A stretch of 64,000 nt of DNA, taken from contig OY282420.1 in the NCBI GenBank assembly GCA_958295955.1, positions 4,044,435 to 4,108,434 of the forward strand. Direction: 5' to 3'. The notes beneath the pieces are model-generated. The model was not told the origin of the DNA and searched no databases. It saw only the letters and a program-made list of their open reading frames with translations. Of this stretch, positions 34,230-43,097 are shown one piece after another (the stretch's first letter is position 1; each line of letters opens with the position of its first letter). The translations under genes were made by a program, and so were the position numbers. This stretch comes from an uncultured Bryobacterales bacterium. Lineage in GTDB: Bacteria > Acidobacteriota > Terriglobia > Bryobacterales > UBA6623.

Positions 34230-34574
34230 TTACTGAATCGTCGGCTCTTTGGGAGGCGGCTGCGGAATCTTGCCGAGAAGCTCGTAAAGCCGTTCCCAGG
34301 TGTAAATGCCCGTCGAGTGCCCGTCGCTCCAGAAAATCTGAATCGCATAGCGCCCGACCGGCTCGATCGACTTGGGGTAAACCAGGACCGGCAGCAGGCT
34401 CTCGGTCACGATGCGCTTTCCCGTCAGTTCGTCCACGCAGCTTGCGCAGGGGCACTCTGCGCGCAGGAAGCGTGCCGGATAAACGGCTTGCTCGCCCGTG
34501 TTCCAACGGATGCGAACGTCATGGTCGCCGTGCCGCTCGATCGCGACCGGACGGGGGGAATCGGTCGAAGTCAT
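34230..34574 (-). CDS. DUF971 domain protein (GBBH-like N-terminal fold)
   Basis: This 114-residue protein has the DUF971 pattern: VRIRWNTGEQAVYPARFLRAECPCASCVDELTG (seen in pieces: GEQAVYPARFLRAECPCA, then CVDEL), VYPKSIEPVGRYAIQIFWSDGHSTGIYTW and a short C-terminal tail. The Cys pair in ECPCASC could bind a metal. In eukaryotes and some bacteria this domain is linked to Fe-S or carnitine enzymes. The role of bacterial standalone forms is unclear. The ATG overlaps the upstream stop by four bases (ATGA), so it is translationally coupled to the START-like gene. Confidence 0.8.
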   Translation of the reverse strand: MTSTDSPRPVAIERHGDHDVRIRWNTGEQAVYPARFLRAECPCASCVDELTGKRIVTESLLPVLVYPKSIEPVGRYAIQIFWSDGHSTGIYTWERLYELLGKIPQPPPKEPTIQ

Positions 34575-35404
34575 GGCGCTGTTCTTATGGTAGTGTCCGG
34601 AGCGCTGCCGCGCCCCTGCTCGATCACGGCGCGCCGCGTCGCGCGCAGCGTGTTCTCCAGCGACTCCCGCGGCAGCGATTGTATGATCGGACGAATGATC
34701 CAACCCAGTCCGAAGGGCATGTCGCGCGTCAGAGATACGGCGCGGCACTCGGCGACCGCGCCTCCGGAAACCTGGGCGAACCGCCAATAGACGTTCAGTT
34801 TCCATAGGAACCCGTTATCCTGTCCGACCGGCTTGAGCGATTCCCGCGGGCTTCCTGCGTCCTTGACCTCTTGGATGCGGATGCTGCGCGAGATGCCGAA
34901 CCAGCGCAGAGCGTCTAGGGGTTTGTATTCGGCGCGGTGCTCGGTATCGAGCACGGCGGTAAGCACCTTTTTCTTTTTCAACCGCAAGAACACGCGGTAC
35001 TCGGCGCCGTCGCGTTGGAGCAGTTTGGAGTCCGTCACTTCCGGTTTGTAGGTTTCCGCGTGACGGTCGTAGTCGGTCACGACTTCGACGACTTGGGTTA
35101 CCGTCGCGTCCGGCAGGAACGCCGCGGCCGTCCAGTCGTGGATCAAGCCTTTGCGAACGCTCTTGCCCTTTCTGCCCGAAGAGGGTTCGACGACAACCTC
35201 CTGTTGGCGGATCGCGTCTTTGCGCGCGCCGTCCTCGCCGCTCCACAGAAACGGGCGGTCTCCGTCGAGCCGAGCCGTAAAATCCGCCTCGACCTCTTGG
35301 ATGTAGCGCTTGAAATCTTCTTTCGCCGCGGCCGTTAATGGCGCGCCGGGCGCAGCCATGCAGCAGACCGCCGCAAACACGACCAACTTTCCGCTCAGGC
35401 GCAT
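34571..35404 (-). CDS. Secreted START/SRPBCC-like protein
   Basis: This 277-residue protein has a signal peptide (KLVVFAAVCCMAAPGAPL). A mature domain follows with a START-like pattern: HDWTAAAFLPDATVTQVVEVVTDYD, the central KLLQRDGAEYRVFLRL and a C-terminal helix (LPRESLENTLRATRRAVI). Many acidobacterial genomes contain such secreted proteins; I do not recognise a named family. It probably binds a hydrophobic ligand. It is coupled downstream to the DUF971 gene. Confidence 0.65.
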   Translation of the reverse strand: MRLSGKLVVFAAVCCMAAPGAPLTAAAKEDFKRYIQEVEADFTARLDGDRPFLWSGEDGARKDAIRQQEVVVEPSSGRKGKSVRKGLIHDWTAAAFLPDATVTQVVEVVTDYDRHAETYKPEVTDSKLLQRDGAEYRVFLRLKKKKVLTAVLDTEHRAEYKPLDALRWFGISRSIRIQEVKDAGSPRESLKPVGQDNGFLWKLNVYWRFAQVSGGAVAECRAVSLTRDMPFGLGWIIRPIIQSLPRESLENTLRATRRAVIEQGRGSAPDTTIRTAP

Positions 35405-35415
35405 GTCTTTTCAGG

Positions 35416-36510
35416 TTACGCCGCGGAGTCGGGAGTCGAGTTTCCGGTTGCTTCTGCGTAGGCCGCGGTCAGGGCGTCGAGGAGTGCTGCCAAATGTTCC
35501 TTGTTGCCGATTGTGTCATCCGGCACGTACTTGTCATGGCCGATACCGATGCCCGCGGCTTTTTCCACCGTCTCGATGGACTTGGGCGCATGACTCTCGA
35601 ATACGGAACGTTTTAACGCAATGGCCGGGTCACCGTAGTTCCAGATCGTTGCAAGGTTTTTGTTGTCCGCCAGGATTTTGGGCCGGAGAGCTGTGTTACC
35701 GGCTGAGGTTTTCTCAGTGGATAGGCGTACATTCTGCAGATTGTTTGCCCACTCGATCAATCGGTCGAATATTTTGCGATTTTCGTCCTTCGCGTCAGCA
35801 GTGGAAGCTTCGAAGGCATCGGCGCCGTCGGATACGACGGGTTTCCTGTATGCCGACTGCCGCGGCGGCCCGGTTTCAATCGTTTCGCCGGCGTCGGATG
35901 AAATGCGCTGCGGCAGCGCAACTTGCGCGCCGTTGACTTCATAGACGGAAACGGTAATCAGATCGATGGTCAGCGTTGCAACGGTGACCGAGTCCAGATA
36001 GGCAACAAGTCGGTCCAATTCATGGGAAGTTTCGTCCAGAAGCAGGACCAATCGAAATCCGCCGTTGTCGAGGTGCTCTTGCAGTGAGGCCAGGAATGCA
36101 TCGCGGTCCACGACCTCTTCCTGGGCTTCGACCGCTTCGACGATGGAGTCGTAGCCCGCGGCCCGCAGTTGTCCGCTTAAAGAATTCTCCAAAGTCTTGA
36201 CATCGGAACCTTGCAGGAACGCCGCGTACGCCAGGACCTGCGCTGCGACGGCTCGCCGCGCCTCCGCATTGCGGGCAAGCTTGACTTCGACGATCACCGG
36301 GCGCCCCGATGCTTCGACCGCGAGAATGTCCGCTTTTCCGCTGCCCATCCATACTTCGCTGCCCAGGACGACTAACTGCGGGGAACCGGCCAAAGGCAAG
36401 AGTTGGGGGTTCCTCGCGGCAAGCTCGTGCAGAGTCTGCTCGTAGGGGAACGGCCGGGCCGCCGCCGGCTTCCATTCGTCTCCCGTTTGATTGATCCAGA
36501 TTCCGGCCAT
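35416..36510 (-). CDS. PD-(D/E)XK nuclease-like protein
   Basis: This 364-residue protein has a restriction-endonuclease-like N-terminal core: WMGSGKADILAVEASGRPVI (Asp), then VIVEVKLARN (Glu-x-Lys) and a helix AVAAQVLAYAAFLQG. A largely helical region and a C-terminal segment with VTVATLTIDLITVSVYEVNG follow. The arrangement resembles standalone RecB/NucS-like nucleases of unknown targets. Base composition is less GC-rich than its neighbours, so acquisition is possible. A TATACT -10-like box lies 21 bases upstream on this strand. It is unrelated in sequence to the PD-(D/E)XK protein at 16463-17410, apart from the shared core. Confidence 0.65.
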   Translation of the reverse strand: MAGIWINQTGDEWKPAAARPFPYEQTLHELAARNPQLLPLAGSPQLVVLGSEVWMGSGKADILAVEASGRPVIVEVKLARNAEARRAVAAQVLAYAAFLQGSDVKTLENSLSGQLRAAGYDSIVEAVEAQEEVVDRDAFLASLQEHLDNGGFRLVLLLDETSHELDRLVAYLDSVTVATLTIDLITVSVYEVNGAQVALPQRISSDAGETIETGPPRQSAYRKPVVSDGADAFEASTADAKDENRKIFDRLIEWANNLQNVRLSTEKTSAGNTALRPKILADNKNLATIWNYGDPAIALKRSVFESHAPKSIETVEKAAGIGIGHDKYVPDDTIGNKEHLAALLDALTAAYAEATGNSTPDSAA

Positions 36511-36542
36511 GCTTTCTGTTCCGAGTCATCCAGTATAGGCCG

Positions 36543-37916
36543 CTATCGGCTCTGCTCCAGTTTTGCGAAATAGCGCCGCGCTGCGGCCATCGTCTGCGGC
36601 GACAGCAGCAGGCCGGAGGTCATCGTGGGGATGGCCATCAGCGCGTACATGCCGTCGATCAGGCCGATCACGGCGTCGATCGTCGTCACGGCGCCGAAAA
36701 CGATCGCCGCGACGTAGAAGTGCCTGTAGAGGTGCTTCCATTCGGCGCCGATCAGGAAGCCCAGCGCCTTCTCGCCGTAGTAGGTAAGCGAAAACATCGT
36801 GCTCAGGGCAAAGCACAGGACGCACAAAACCAGGATGTACGGCCCGACCCCCGGCAGGCTTTCTTCGAACGCCTGCGCCGTGAGGGTGACTCCGTTGGCG
36901 TCGGAGATGCGCCAGACGTCGGAGCTGAGAATAATCATCGCCGTCGCCGTGCAGACGATCAGCGTGTCGATCAGCGGACCGAGCATCGCCACCAGTCCCT
37001 CGCGCACGGGCTCGTTCGTTTTCGCCGCTCCGTGAGCCATCGCCTCGGTGCCGATGCCGGCCTCGTTCGAAAATGCCGACCGCCGGATTCCCGTGACGAT
37101 AACGCTGCCCAACGCGCCTCCGGCGACCGCTTCGCCGCTGAACGCATCGGTAACGATCAGCGCCAGATACGACGGAATCTCGGCGAAATGGGACGCCAGG
37201 ATGCAGCCCGCCGCCGCGATGTACAGCACGACCATCGCCGGCACGATGCGCGCGGCGACCGTCCCGATGCGCTGAATTCCTCCTATCGTCACCACGGCGA
37301 CGACCGCGGCGACCGCCGCTCCGAGTGCGAAATTCACCCGCCATAGCGCGTCCGCCCCAGTCGCCCAGCCGTTGGGAATCAGCACCACGTCGCGGACGAC
37401 CTGCGCGAGTTGGTTCATCTGAAACAACGGCAGCGGTCCGAATAGCGCGCAGAGCGAGAACAGGACCGCCAAAGGCTTCCAGCGGGTTCCGAGGCCGTTC
37501 ATCACGGTGTACATCGGACCGCCCTGCACTTCGCCGCGGCTGTCCGGCCCGCGGTACATGACGGCGAGCGTGCAGGTAAAGAACTTGGTGGCGATGCCCA
37601 GCGCGGCGCCGACCCACATCCAGAAAACCGCGCCCGGACCGCCGGTGTGAATGGCCACCGCGACTCCGCCGATATTGCCCAAGCCGATCGTCCCCGCCAG
37701 CGCGCTCGAAAGGGCCTGAAAGTGGGTGATCTCGCCGCGGTCGTCCGGGTTGTCGTATTTGCCCCGCAGGATGTCGAACGCGTGGCTGAAATGCCGGAAC
37801 GGCAGAAAACGCGAGTACACGAAAAAGTACGCGCCCCCGCCGAGCAGCAGGACGAGCAGCCACGGCCCCCAGGCCAGATCGGCGAACGCCACCATGATCC
37901 GCTCGAACTGCCGCAT
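36543..37916 (-). CDS. AGCS-family alanine/glycine:cation symporter
   Basis: This 457-residue integral membrane protein matches the alanine or glycine:cation symporter (AGCS/SSF-like) family, with LAGTIGLGNIGGVAVAIHTG as the hallmark, then AVFWMWVGAALGIATKFF, YRGPDSRGEVQGGPMYTVM, SAFSNEAGIGTEAMAHGAAKTNEP and FALSTMFSLTYYGEKAL. It would import alanine or glycine with Na+. It is divergent from the P450 gene with 41 bp between the starts, so the two may share a control region. Confidence 0.9.
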   Translation of the reverse strand: MRQFERIMVAFADLAWGPWLLVLLLGGGAYFFVYSRFLPFRHFSHAFDILRGKYDNPDDRGEITHFQALSSALAGTIGLGNIGGVAVAIHTGGPGAVFWMWVGAALGIATKFFTCTLAVMYRGPDSRGEVQGGPMYTVMNGLGTRWKPLAVLFSLCALFGPLPLFQMNQLAQVVRDVVLIPNGWATGADALWRVNFALGAAVAAVVAVVTIGGIQRIGTVAARIVPAMVVLYIAAAGCILASHFAEIPSYLALIVTDAFSGEAVAGGALGSVIVTGIRRSAFSNEAGIGTEAMAHGAAKTNEPVREGLVAMLGPLIDTLIVCTATAMIILSSDVWRISDANGVTLTAQAFEESLPGVGPYILVLCVLCFALSTMFSLTYYGEKALGFLIGAEWKHLYRHFYVAAIVFGAVTTIDAVIGLIDGMYALMAIPTMTSGLLLSPQTMAAARRYFAKLEQSR

Positions 37917-37957
37917 GACCCCTGAGCATAGAACATTGTTAGAATGACGCCCTGCGG

Positions 37958-39133
37958 ATGGAGCGCGCGCACTTCAACTATCCCCTGTCGATTGTTGCCG
38001 AGGACGATCCGTATCCGACCTACAAATGGATGCGCGACAGCGACCCGGCGCACTATTCCGGCGCGGAGGACGTTTGGGTGCTCACCCGTTACGCAGACGT
38101 CGCGGCGGCGTTCAAGGATTGGAAGACCTGGTCGTCGCAGCGGCGCGGCAATCTGCTGCACGACATCCCGGAGCGCATCGGGAAAACGCTGGGCACCAGC
38201 GATCCCCCCGCCCACGCCCGCGCTCGCGGTCTGGTCGATAAGGCGTTCACGCCGAAAACCGTCGAAAAGCTCAAGCCGAAGATTCGAGCGCTCGCCGAGA
38301 CCCTTGCCGAAAATGCTCGCGGCTGCGGCGGCGTCGAGTTCGTCGCCGACATCTCGGCGCCTTTCAACGCCGCGATCCTGGGCGCGATGTTCGGCGTGCC
38401 CGATGAGGACTTCATCCGCTTGCGCCGTTGGCTGGACGATTTTTTTCTGCGGGAGCCGGCCGGGGAGGGCGGGCCGTCCCGGCAGGTCGTCGCCATGCGC
38501 CGCCTGCAGGAATATCTGGATTCATTGGCCGCCTGCCGCGTTGCCGATCCGGGGGACGATCTGATGAGCGCCATGCTGCTTGCCGAGGAACGCGGCGAGC
38601 GCTTGTCGCGGGAGCAGGTCGTGGTGACGACGATGACCTTCCTGACCGCCGGATTCGAATCCACCAACAATCTCTTCACCAATCTCGCCCATGCGCTGGC
38701 GTGTTTCCCCGCCGTGTTTCGGGAAGTCCGCGGCAACGCGGCGCTGATCCCGGCGTTTGTGGAAGAAGGCATGCGTTGGGACGCCGCGGCGCAGGGGTTC
38801 GTCCGCTCCCCGACCCGCGATGTCGAGATCCACGGGAAGATCGTTCCGCGGGGCGCGCAGGTCTTGCTCCATATCGGTTCGGCGAACCGCGACGAGCGGC
38901 GTTTCGACCGTCCCGACGCGTTCGATATGCACCGTCCCGCGCAGCGTCATCTGGGCCTGGGCCTGGGAATTCACTTTTGCGTCGGCGCTGCGCTGGGCCG
39001 GGCGATGGCGCAACTGATCTTCGCCGAGTTGCTGCCCCGAGCCGAGCGCTGGGAAGTCGATACGGGCCGGGCCGAGCGCGTGCGCACTCCGAATTTCCGC
39101 GGGTTCGCAAAAATGCCCCTGTCCATTGGGTAA
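37958..39133 (+). CDS. Cytochrome P450
   Basis: This 391-residue bacterial-type P450 has the I-helix oxygen-activation segment FLTAGFESTNNLF, an EGMRWD ExxR-like helix and a heme loop GLGLGIHFCVGAALGR, where Cys341 is the thiolate ligand and Leu replaces the usual Phe. The short, soluble form needs ferredoxin and a reductase; neither is adjacent. The substrate is unknown. The AGCS transporter is divergent and a sulfatase follows. A TAGAAT -10-like box lies about 12 bases before the ATG. Confidence 0.92.
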   Translation: MERAHFNYPLSIVAEDDPYPTYKWMRDSDPAHYSGAEDVWVLTRYADVAAAFKDWKTWSSQRRGNLLHDIPERIGKTLGTSDPPAHARARGLVDKAFTPKTVEKLKPKIRALAETLAENARGCGGVEFVADISAPFNAAILGAMFGVPDEDFIRLRRWLDDFFLREPAGEGGPSRQVVAMRRLQEYLDSLAACRVADPGDDLMSAMLLAEERGERLSREQVVVTTMTFLTAGFESTNNLFTNLAHALACFPAVFREVRGNAALIPAFVEEGMRWDAAAQGFVRSPTRDVEIHGKIVPRGAQVLLHIGSANRDERRFDRPDAFDMHRPAQRHLGLGLGIHFCVGAALGRAMAQLIFAELLPRAERWEVDTGRAERVRTPNFRGFAKMPLSIG

Positions 39134-39211
39134 GCGGGGGCGTTCCCCGGCCGCATCCGACACACGCTGGCGGAAAGGCTGTACGATGGCGTCAGGCCGG
39201 GTTTCGAGCGC

Positions 39212-40681
39212 GTGACGATGCGGCGCCTGTTTGCTTTTCAGTGGATGCTCTTCTTGATCGGAGCGTGCTGCTCTTGCGGCCCGCGCGAGGCTTCGGAGGC
39301 GTCGCGGCCCAACATCCTGCTGATCGTTTCCGACGACCAGGGCTACAACGATCTCGGCATTCTCGGAAACGGCATTCTCACCCCCGCGCTCGACCGCCTC
39401 GCCGGCGAAGGGACGCGGCTTACGGATTTCTACGTGGCTTGGCCGGCCTGCACTCCCTCACGGGCCGCTCTGCTCACGGGCCGTTATCCCCAGCGGAACG
39501 GCGTTTACGACATGATCCGCAACGAGGCGCCGGACTACGGCTACGAATACCGCCCCGAAGAATACGCGGTTTCATTCGAGCGGGTCGGCGGAATGGACAC
39601 GCGGGAAGTCATCGTTCCTCAAATGCTGCGCTCGGCCGGTTACAAGAGCGGCATCTACGGCAAGTGGGACCTCGGCTCCTTGCAGCGCTATCTTCCCACC
39701 GCGAGGGGTTTCGACGATTTTTACGGCTTCGTCAACACGGGCATCGACTACTACACGCACCGGCGCTACGGCGTGCCGAGCATGTACCGCAATCTCGAAA
39801 AGACCAAGGAAGACGAGGGCGTTTACTGCACTTATTTGTTCGAGCGGGAGGCGCTGCGCTTCCTCGAACGGCATGCCGGCAGAGAGCCGTTTTTCCTCTA
39901 TATGCCGTTCAATGCGCCGCACGGTTCGTCGAGTCTCGACCCGCAAATCCGCTCGTCGGTGCAGGCGCCGGAGGAGTTCAAGCGGATGTATCCGCCGGTC
40001 GATCCGCAGTACCGGGTTGTCGAGCGTTACCGTTACGCAGCGCCCGCCAAGGTGGCGACTCCGCAAGCGCGGCGGCGCGATTACCTTGCGGCGGTGACGG
40101 CGATGGACGCCTCGATCGGCAAGATGCTCGACTTGCCGGCAGGGAAGGGCATTCTCGACGACACCATCGTAATTTTCTTTGCAGATAACGGCGGCGGAGG
40201 CGGAGCGGCGAATGCCCCGCTGCGCGGCAGGAAGGCCGACACCTGGGAAGGCGGCATTCGCGTTCCCTTCCTGATCCGCCGGCCCAACGGAGGAATACCC
40301 GCCGGAGTCGTCAACGGCGAATTCCTGACCAGTCTCGAAGTCTTGCCCAGTCTGGCCGCGGCGGCCGGCGCCGAGTTGCCCGCCGGCGTCACGCTCGACG
40401 GATTCGACTGGTGGCCGGCCCTTCGCGGCGAAGCCGCGTCGCCGCGGCAAGAGATGTTCTGGCAGCGCAAGAACCGCATCGGCGCGCGGGTCGGCAAGTG
40501 GAAATGGGTCGTAATGGACGGCGGCGCCGGCGGGCTCTTCGATCTCGATGAGGATATCGGCGAAAGCCGCGATCTTTCGCCGGAGCAACCGGACGTTCTC
40601 GAGAAGGTCCGCCGGCGTTATCGCCACTGGGTGAAGGAAATAGAAGCAGCGGAGCCGCGCGGCCCCTTCCGCGACTTCTGA
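39212..40681 (+). CDS. Arylsulfatase-type sulfatase, lipoprotein or secreted
   Basis: This 489-residue formylglycine sulfatase has an N-terminal leader with a lipobox-like LIGACCSCG. The alkaline-phosphatase-fold start PNILLIVSDDQGYNDLG carries the Asp-Asp calcium ligands. The activation motif is ACTPSRAALLTGRYP, a canonical C-x-P-S-R with Cys80. Later segments are SGIYGKWDLGS, NAPLRGRKADTWEGGIRVPF and the C-terminal QPDVLEKVRRRYRHW. It needs an FGE or anSME for activation; no competent FGE is in the window. The substrate, probably a sulfated polysaccharide or aryl sulfate, is unknown. The GTG at 39212 is used here, and ATG 39218 is an equally good start. Confidence 0.92.
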   Translation: MTMRRLFAFQWMLFLIGACCSCGPREASEASRPNILLIVSDDQGYNDLGILGNGILTPALDRLAGEGTRLTDFYVAWPACTPSRAALLTGRYPQRNGVYDMIRNEAPDYGYEYRPEEYAVSFERVGGMDTREVIVPQMLRSAGYKSGIYGKWDLGSLQRYLPTARGFDDFYGFVNTGIDYYTHRRYGVPSMYRNLEKTKEDEGVYCTYLFEREALRFLERHAGREPFFLYMPFNAPHGSSSLDPQIRSSVQAPEEFKRMYPPVDPQYRVVERYRYAAPAKVATPQARRRDYLAAVTAMDASIGKMLDLPAGKGILDDTIVIFFADNGGGGGAANAPLRGRKADTWEGGIRVPFLIRRPNGGIPAGVVNGEFLTSLEVLPSLAAAAGAELPAGVTLDGFDWWPALRGEAASPRQEMFWQRKNRIGARVGKWKWVVMDGGAGGLFDLDEDIGESRDLSPEQPDVLEKVRRRYRHWVKEIEAAEPRGPFRDF

Positions 40682-40710
40682 ACGCCGGAGCCGCGGCCGT
40701 TGCAGGGAAA

Positions 40711-40787
40711 TGGTCGGGGCGCCGAGATTTGAACTCGGGACCTCTTGCTCCCGAAGCAAGCGCGCTACCAAGCTGCGCTACGCCCCG
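40711..40787 (-). tRNA. tRNA-Pro (CGG)
   Basis: The minus strand folds as a tRNA: acceptor stem CGGGGCG pairing with CGCCCCG, D-arm with GTAGCGCAG, anticodon stem CTTGC/GCAAG around loop TTCGGGA with anticodon CGG (proline), T-arm GTTCAAATC and an encoded CCA end. A TAAGAT -10-like box lies eight bases upstream at 40796-40801, placing the transcript start near the mature 5' end. Confidence 0.95.
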
Positions 40788-40795
40788 CCTTTTTG

Positions 40796-40801
40796 ATCTT
40801 A
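40796..40801 (-). promoter_or_regulatory. -10-like box TAAGAT of tRNA-Pro
   Basis: On the minus strand TAAGAT is eight bases upstream of the mature tRNA 5' end. No convincing -35 was seen. Confidence 0.35.
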
Positions 40802-40854
40802 GCGCATGTTGCGGGATGGCGCCCCGTCCGCGTCGTTGCCGTGTTTGCCGCGGT

Positions 40855-42147
40855 TTAACGCACGCGGCGCGGGTGGTAAAAAGCCTTTTCTCGAATGCCG
40901 AAGTGGGGGACGAGTCCTTTCCCGCTTTCGCCGAATGCCAGATCGACGCGGATCATCTGGATGAAGGGAACGATCAAGCGCAGCCCGACGCCGCCGCCGC
41001 CGATGAAATTCCGGCTGAATTGGCTCCCCTCGTCCCACGCGGAGCCGGTGTCCCCGAATACTGCAAGCTTCAGCCCGGCGTAGAAGTTCGCCCCGAATAC
41101 CCGAAACGACTTCGGTTTCACGAGGTCGTAACGATACTCGACCGTGTTGATGAGTTGGTTCTTGCCCACGCGCGCGCTCAGATCAGACCAGCCGCGGATA
41201 CTGTTCGTGCCGCCCAGATGAAAATCGCGGTAAATCGGAATATCGACGCCCACTTCGCCGCTCTGGAACGTCGAAAACGAAAACACGGCCAGCGTATGCT
41301 TTTTCGCCAGCGGCTGATAACGCCGGATGTCCACCACCGTTTTGCTGAAGTTGGCGGGGCCGCCGAGAAAGCCGCCGTAGCGCGTGACGGTCACGACGTT
41401 CTGCCAGCCGCGGTGCGTGTCCGACCAGAGGTCGCGCGTGTCGTAGGCCGCGATCAAACCCAGTCCCGGCGTCGATTCGGTCCGCTTGTCGGAAAGCGTC
41501 GCTTCGGGGGTATCCGCCCGAACCGTCAGAAACTCGAACCGCCCTCCCAGCCGCAAGCTCGGTCCGAATTGGAAACCGCCCCGCGCCTCGCCTTCCAGGG
41601 CTTTTTCCGGAAAGTGGTCCAGTTCGTTCGTCCTGCTGCGGGCATGAATCTCTCCGCCGAACCAGGTTTTGTCGCGCAAGCCCCAAGGCGAGTCCAGGAG
41701 AAATTCGATTTCCTGCTGGCCGCCCAAGCGCGCGTCGAAGGAAGCGGAAATCGCGCGTCCGAATATGCCGGCGGTCTTCAAGCCGGCGCCCACCGAGACG
41801 CCGTTTTCCTCGACAACCGAAAACGCGGGGAAGGGCATCCAGCGGGAGGTTTCGGCGATGCGGATATGGATGACGACTGCGCCGCCTGCCGCCTCGGGTT
41901 CGATTTGGATGCTGCTGAACACCGCCAGCCGGTCGAGCCGCTCGCGGTCGCGCGCGATCGTTTCCCTGCTGTATGGCTCGCCGACTCGGGAAGTGAGTTG
42001 GTTGCGCACGAGAGACTCGCGCGTGTAGCGCAGACCGTGTATGCGGATCTCTCGGACGGGAAGACCCTCCGCCGGTTCGGCCGCCAACGCGGGACTCAGG
42101 GAAGAGATCCCGATCAGGGCCGCTGCGGCAATGAATTTGCAGACCAT
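40855..42147 (-). CDS. Omp85/BamA-family outer-membrane protein, single POTRA
   Basis: This 430-residue protein has a signal peptide (FIAAAALIGISSLSPALA), one POTRA-like domain (LPVREIRIHGLRYTRESLV through VVIHIRIAETS) and an Omp85 barrel with the substrate-gate motif LGGTNSIRGWSDL. A C-terminal run of strands follows (VGLRLIVPFI, MIRVDLAFGES). One POTRA instead of five argues against BamA itself. TamA-like or patatin-type secretion relatives are closer. The start at 42147 is chosen because a TTG at 42174 would extend before the signal peptide, and a TACACT -10-like box lies five bases before the ATG. Confidence 0.83.
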   Translation of the reverse strand: MVCKFIAAAALIGISSLSPALAAEPAEGLPVREIRIHGLRYTRESLVRNQLTSRVGEPYSRETIARDRERLDRLAVFSSIQIEPEAAGGAVVIHIRIAETSRWMPFPAFSVVEENGVSVGAGLKTAGIFGRAISASFDARLGGQQEIEFLLDSPWGLRDKTWFGGEIHARSRTNELDHFPEKALEGEARGGFQFGPSLRLGGRFEFLTVRADTPEATLSDKRTESTPGLGLIAAYDTRDLWSDTHRGWQNVVTVTRYGGFLGGPANFSKTVVDIRRYQPLAKKHTLAVFSFSTFQSGEVGVDIPIYRDFHLGGTNSIRGWSDLSARVGKNQLINTVEYRYDLVKPKSFRVFGANFYAGLKLAVFGDTGSAWDEGSQFSRNFIGGGGVGLRLIVPFIQMIRVDLAFGESGKGLVPHFGIREKAFYHPRRVR

Positions 42148-42152
42148 CACCC

Positions 42153-42158
42153 AGTGTA
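42153..42158 (-). promoter_or_regulatory. -10-like box TACACT, leaderless start candidate for Omp85-family gene
   Basis: On the minus strand TACACT is five bases before the ATG at 42147 and no ribosome-binding site is present. Confidence 0.35.
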
Positions 42159-42239
42159 TCGCCGGCGGTTGCAAGCGTCATTCCGTCGCCGCCCAAACGG
42201 CAAACCGCCGCAATGCAAGCGGCCGCGCATGGCGGCCGC

Positions 42240-43082
42240 CTACCGGAATCGGCTGCGTAGAAAGGCGATGTTTTGCCTGGTCGAAGCGATGAGCTGCTCC
42301 GTTCCGGAGTGCCGGGACTCGAACACGTACCAGCCGTCGTAGCCGATTTCGCGGAATGCATCGAGCGCGGCCTTCCAGTCGATCGGCCCCGGTTCTGCGA
42401 TCAGCCGCGCATCGTTCTTGACATGGACCTGGCAAATCCGCTCCTTGCCGAGCAGCTTGATGCCGGGGACGGCCTCGGCGCGATGGCCGTAGAACGCCAT
42501 GTTATGCACGTCGTAATACACCTTGACGTTTTCTTCCGCGACGAGGTCGACAAGCTGCATATTGTGGACCGGGCTCAGCGAGTTCTCGAGGCCCAATACG
42601 ACGCCCGCGTCCCTGGCCGGCTTCGCGGCGGCCCGCAGCAGGTCGACAACCGGCCCGTACGAGTCTTCGTCGTTCATATCGGGAGCGCGGTCGCGGAAGA
42701 AAGCCACGAGAACGATGTGGGCGCCGATCAGTTCCGCGGCGCGTATCGCATGCATGATCTGAATGCCGGCGACCGGCGAGTCCTTGATCGAGACGCCTCT
42801 CCGCCACACGCCGGCAAGAGACGGAATGCGCATTCCCCAACGGTGCGCCTCGCGCTTGTACCGCCTGACGACGTCGAGATTCCACAAGTTCGGCTCGCCG
42901 CCCGTTATTTGCAGCTCGACTCCCATCAACCCGTCGATCCGGCTCGCCAGGCGGAAGACATCGAAGTTGCCGACCATCTTCATCGACGCCGCGCGGTGGC
43001 CGATCTTCAACGGCGGGCGTATCTGCGCGGCTGCGGATCCCGCGGCGATCGGCAACGCTAATGCTTCACGCCGGCTGATCAC
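42240..43082 (-). CDS. Xylose isomerase-like TIM-barrel sugar isomerase/epimerase
   Basis: This 280-residue protein has a Tat-like start (SRREALALPIAAGSAAAQ). The AP-endonuclease-2/xylose-isomerase-like barrel has candidate metal ligands Glu in VLGLENSLS, Asp in VYYDVHNMA, His in CQVHVKND and Glu in YVFESRHSG. Such enzymes isomerise or epimerise ketoses. It is 15 bp after the Gfo/Idh gene in the same direction. An MFS transporter heads the run, so a sugar taken up by that transporter is the likely substrate. Confidence 0.85.
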   Translation of the reverse strand: MISRREALALPIAAGSAAAQIRPPLKIGHRAASMKMVGNFDVFRLASRIDGLMGVELQITGGEPNLWNLDVVRRYKREAHRWGMRIPSLAGVWRRGVSIKDSPVAGIQIMHAIRAAELIGAHIVLVAFFRDRAPDMNDEDSYGPVVDLLRAAAKPARDAGVVLGLENSLSPVHNMQLVDLVAEENVKVYYDVHNMAFYGHRAEAVPGIKLLGKERICQVHVKNDARLIAEPGPIDWKAALDAFREIGYDGWYVFESRHSGTEQLIASTRQNIAFLRSRFR

Positions 43083-43097
43083 CGTGTTCGCCTCGGC

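Noticed and set aside
38428-40188. 586-codon plus-strand frame through P450 and sulfatase
   Set aside because: Overlaps both genes in another frame and has no motif; the real genes carry heme and CxPSR signatures.
40681-40710. Rho-independent terminator downstream of tRNA-Pro or sulfatase
   Set aside because: No stable stem followed by a T-run on either strand; the short T-run near 40789 lies on the promoter side of the tRNA.
40729-42342. 537-codon plus-strand frame covering the tRNA and Omp85-family gene
   Set aside because: It begins in the tRNA and mirrors the minus-strand Omp85-family gene; no family match.
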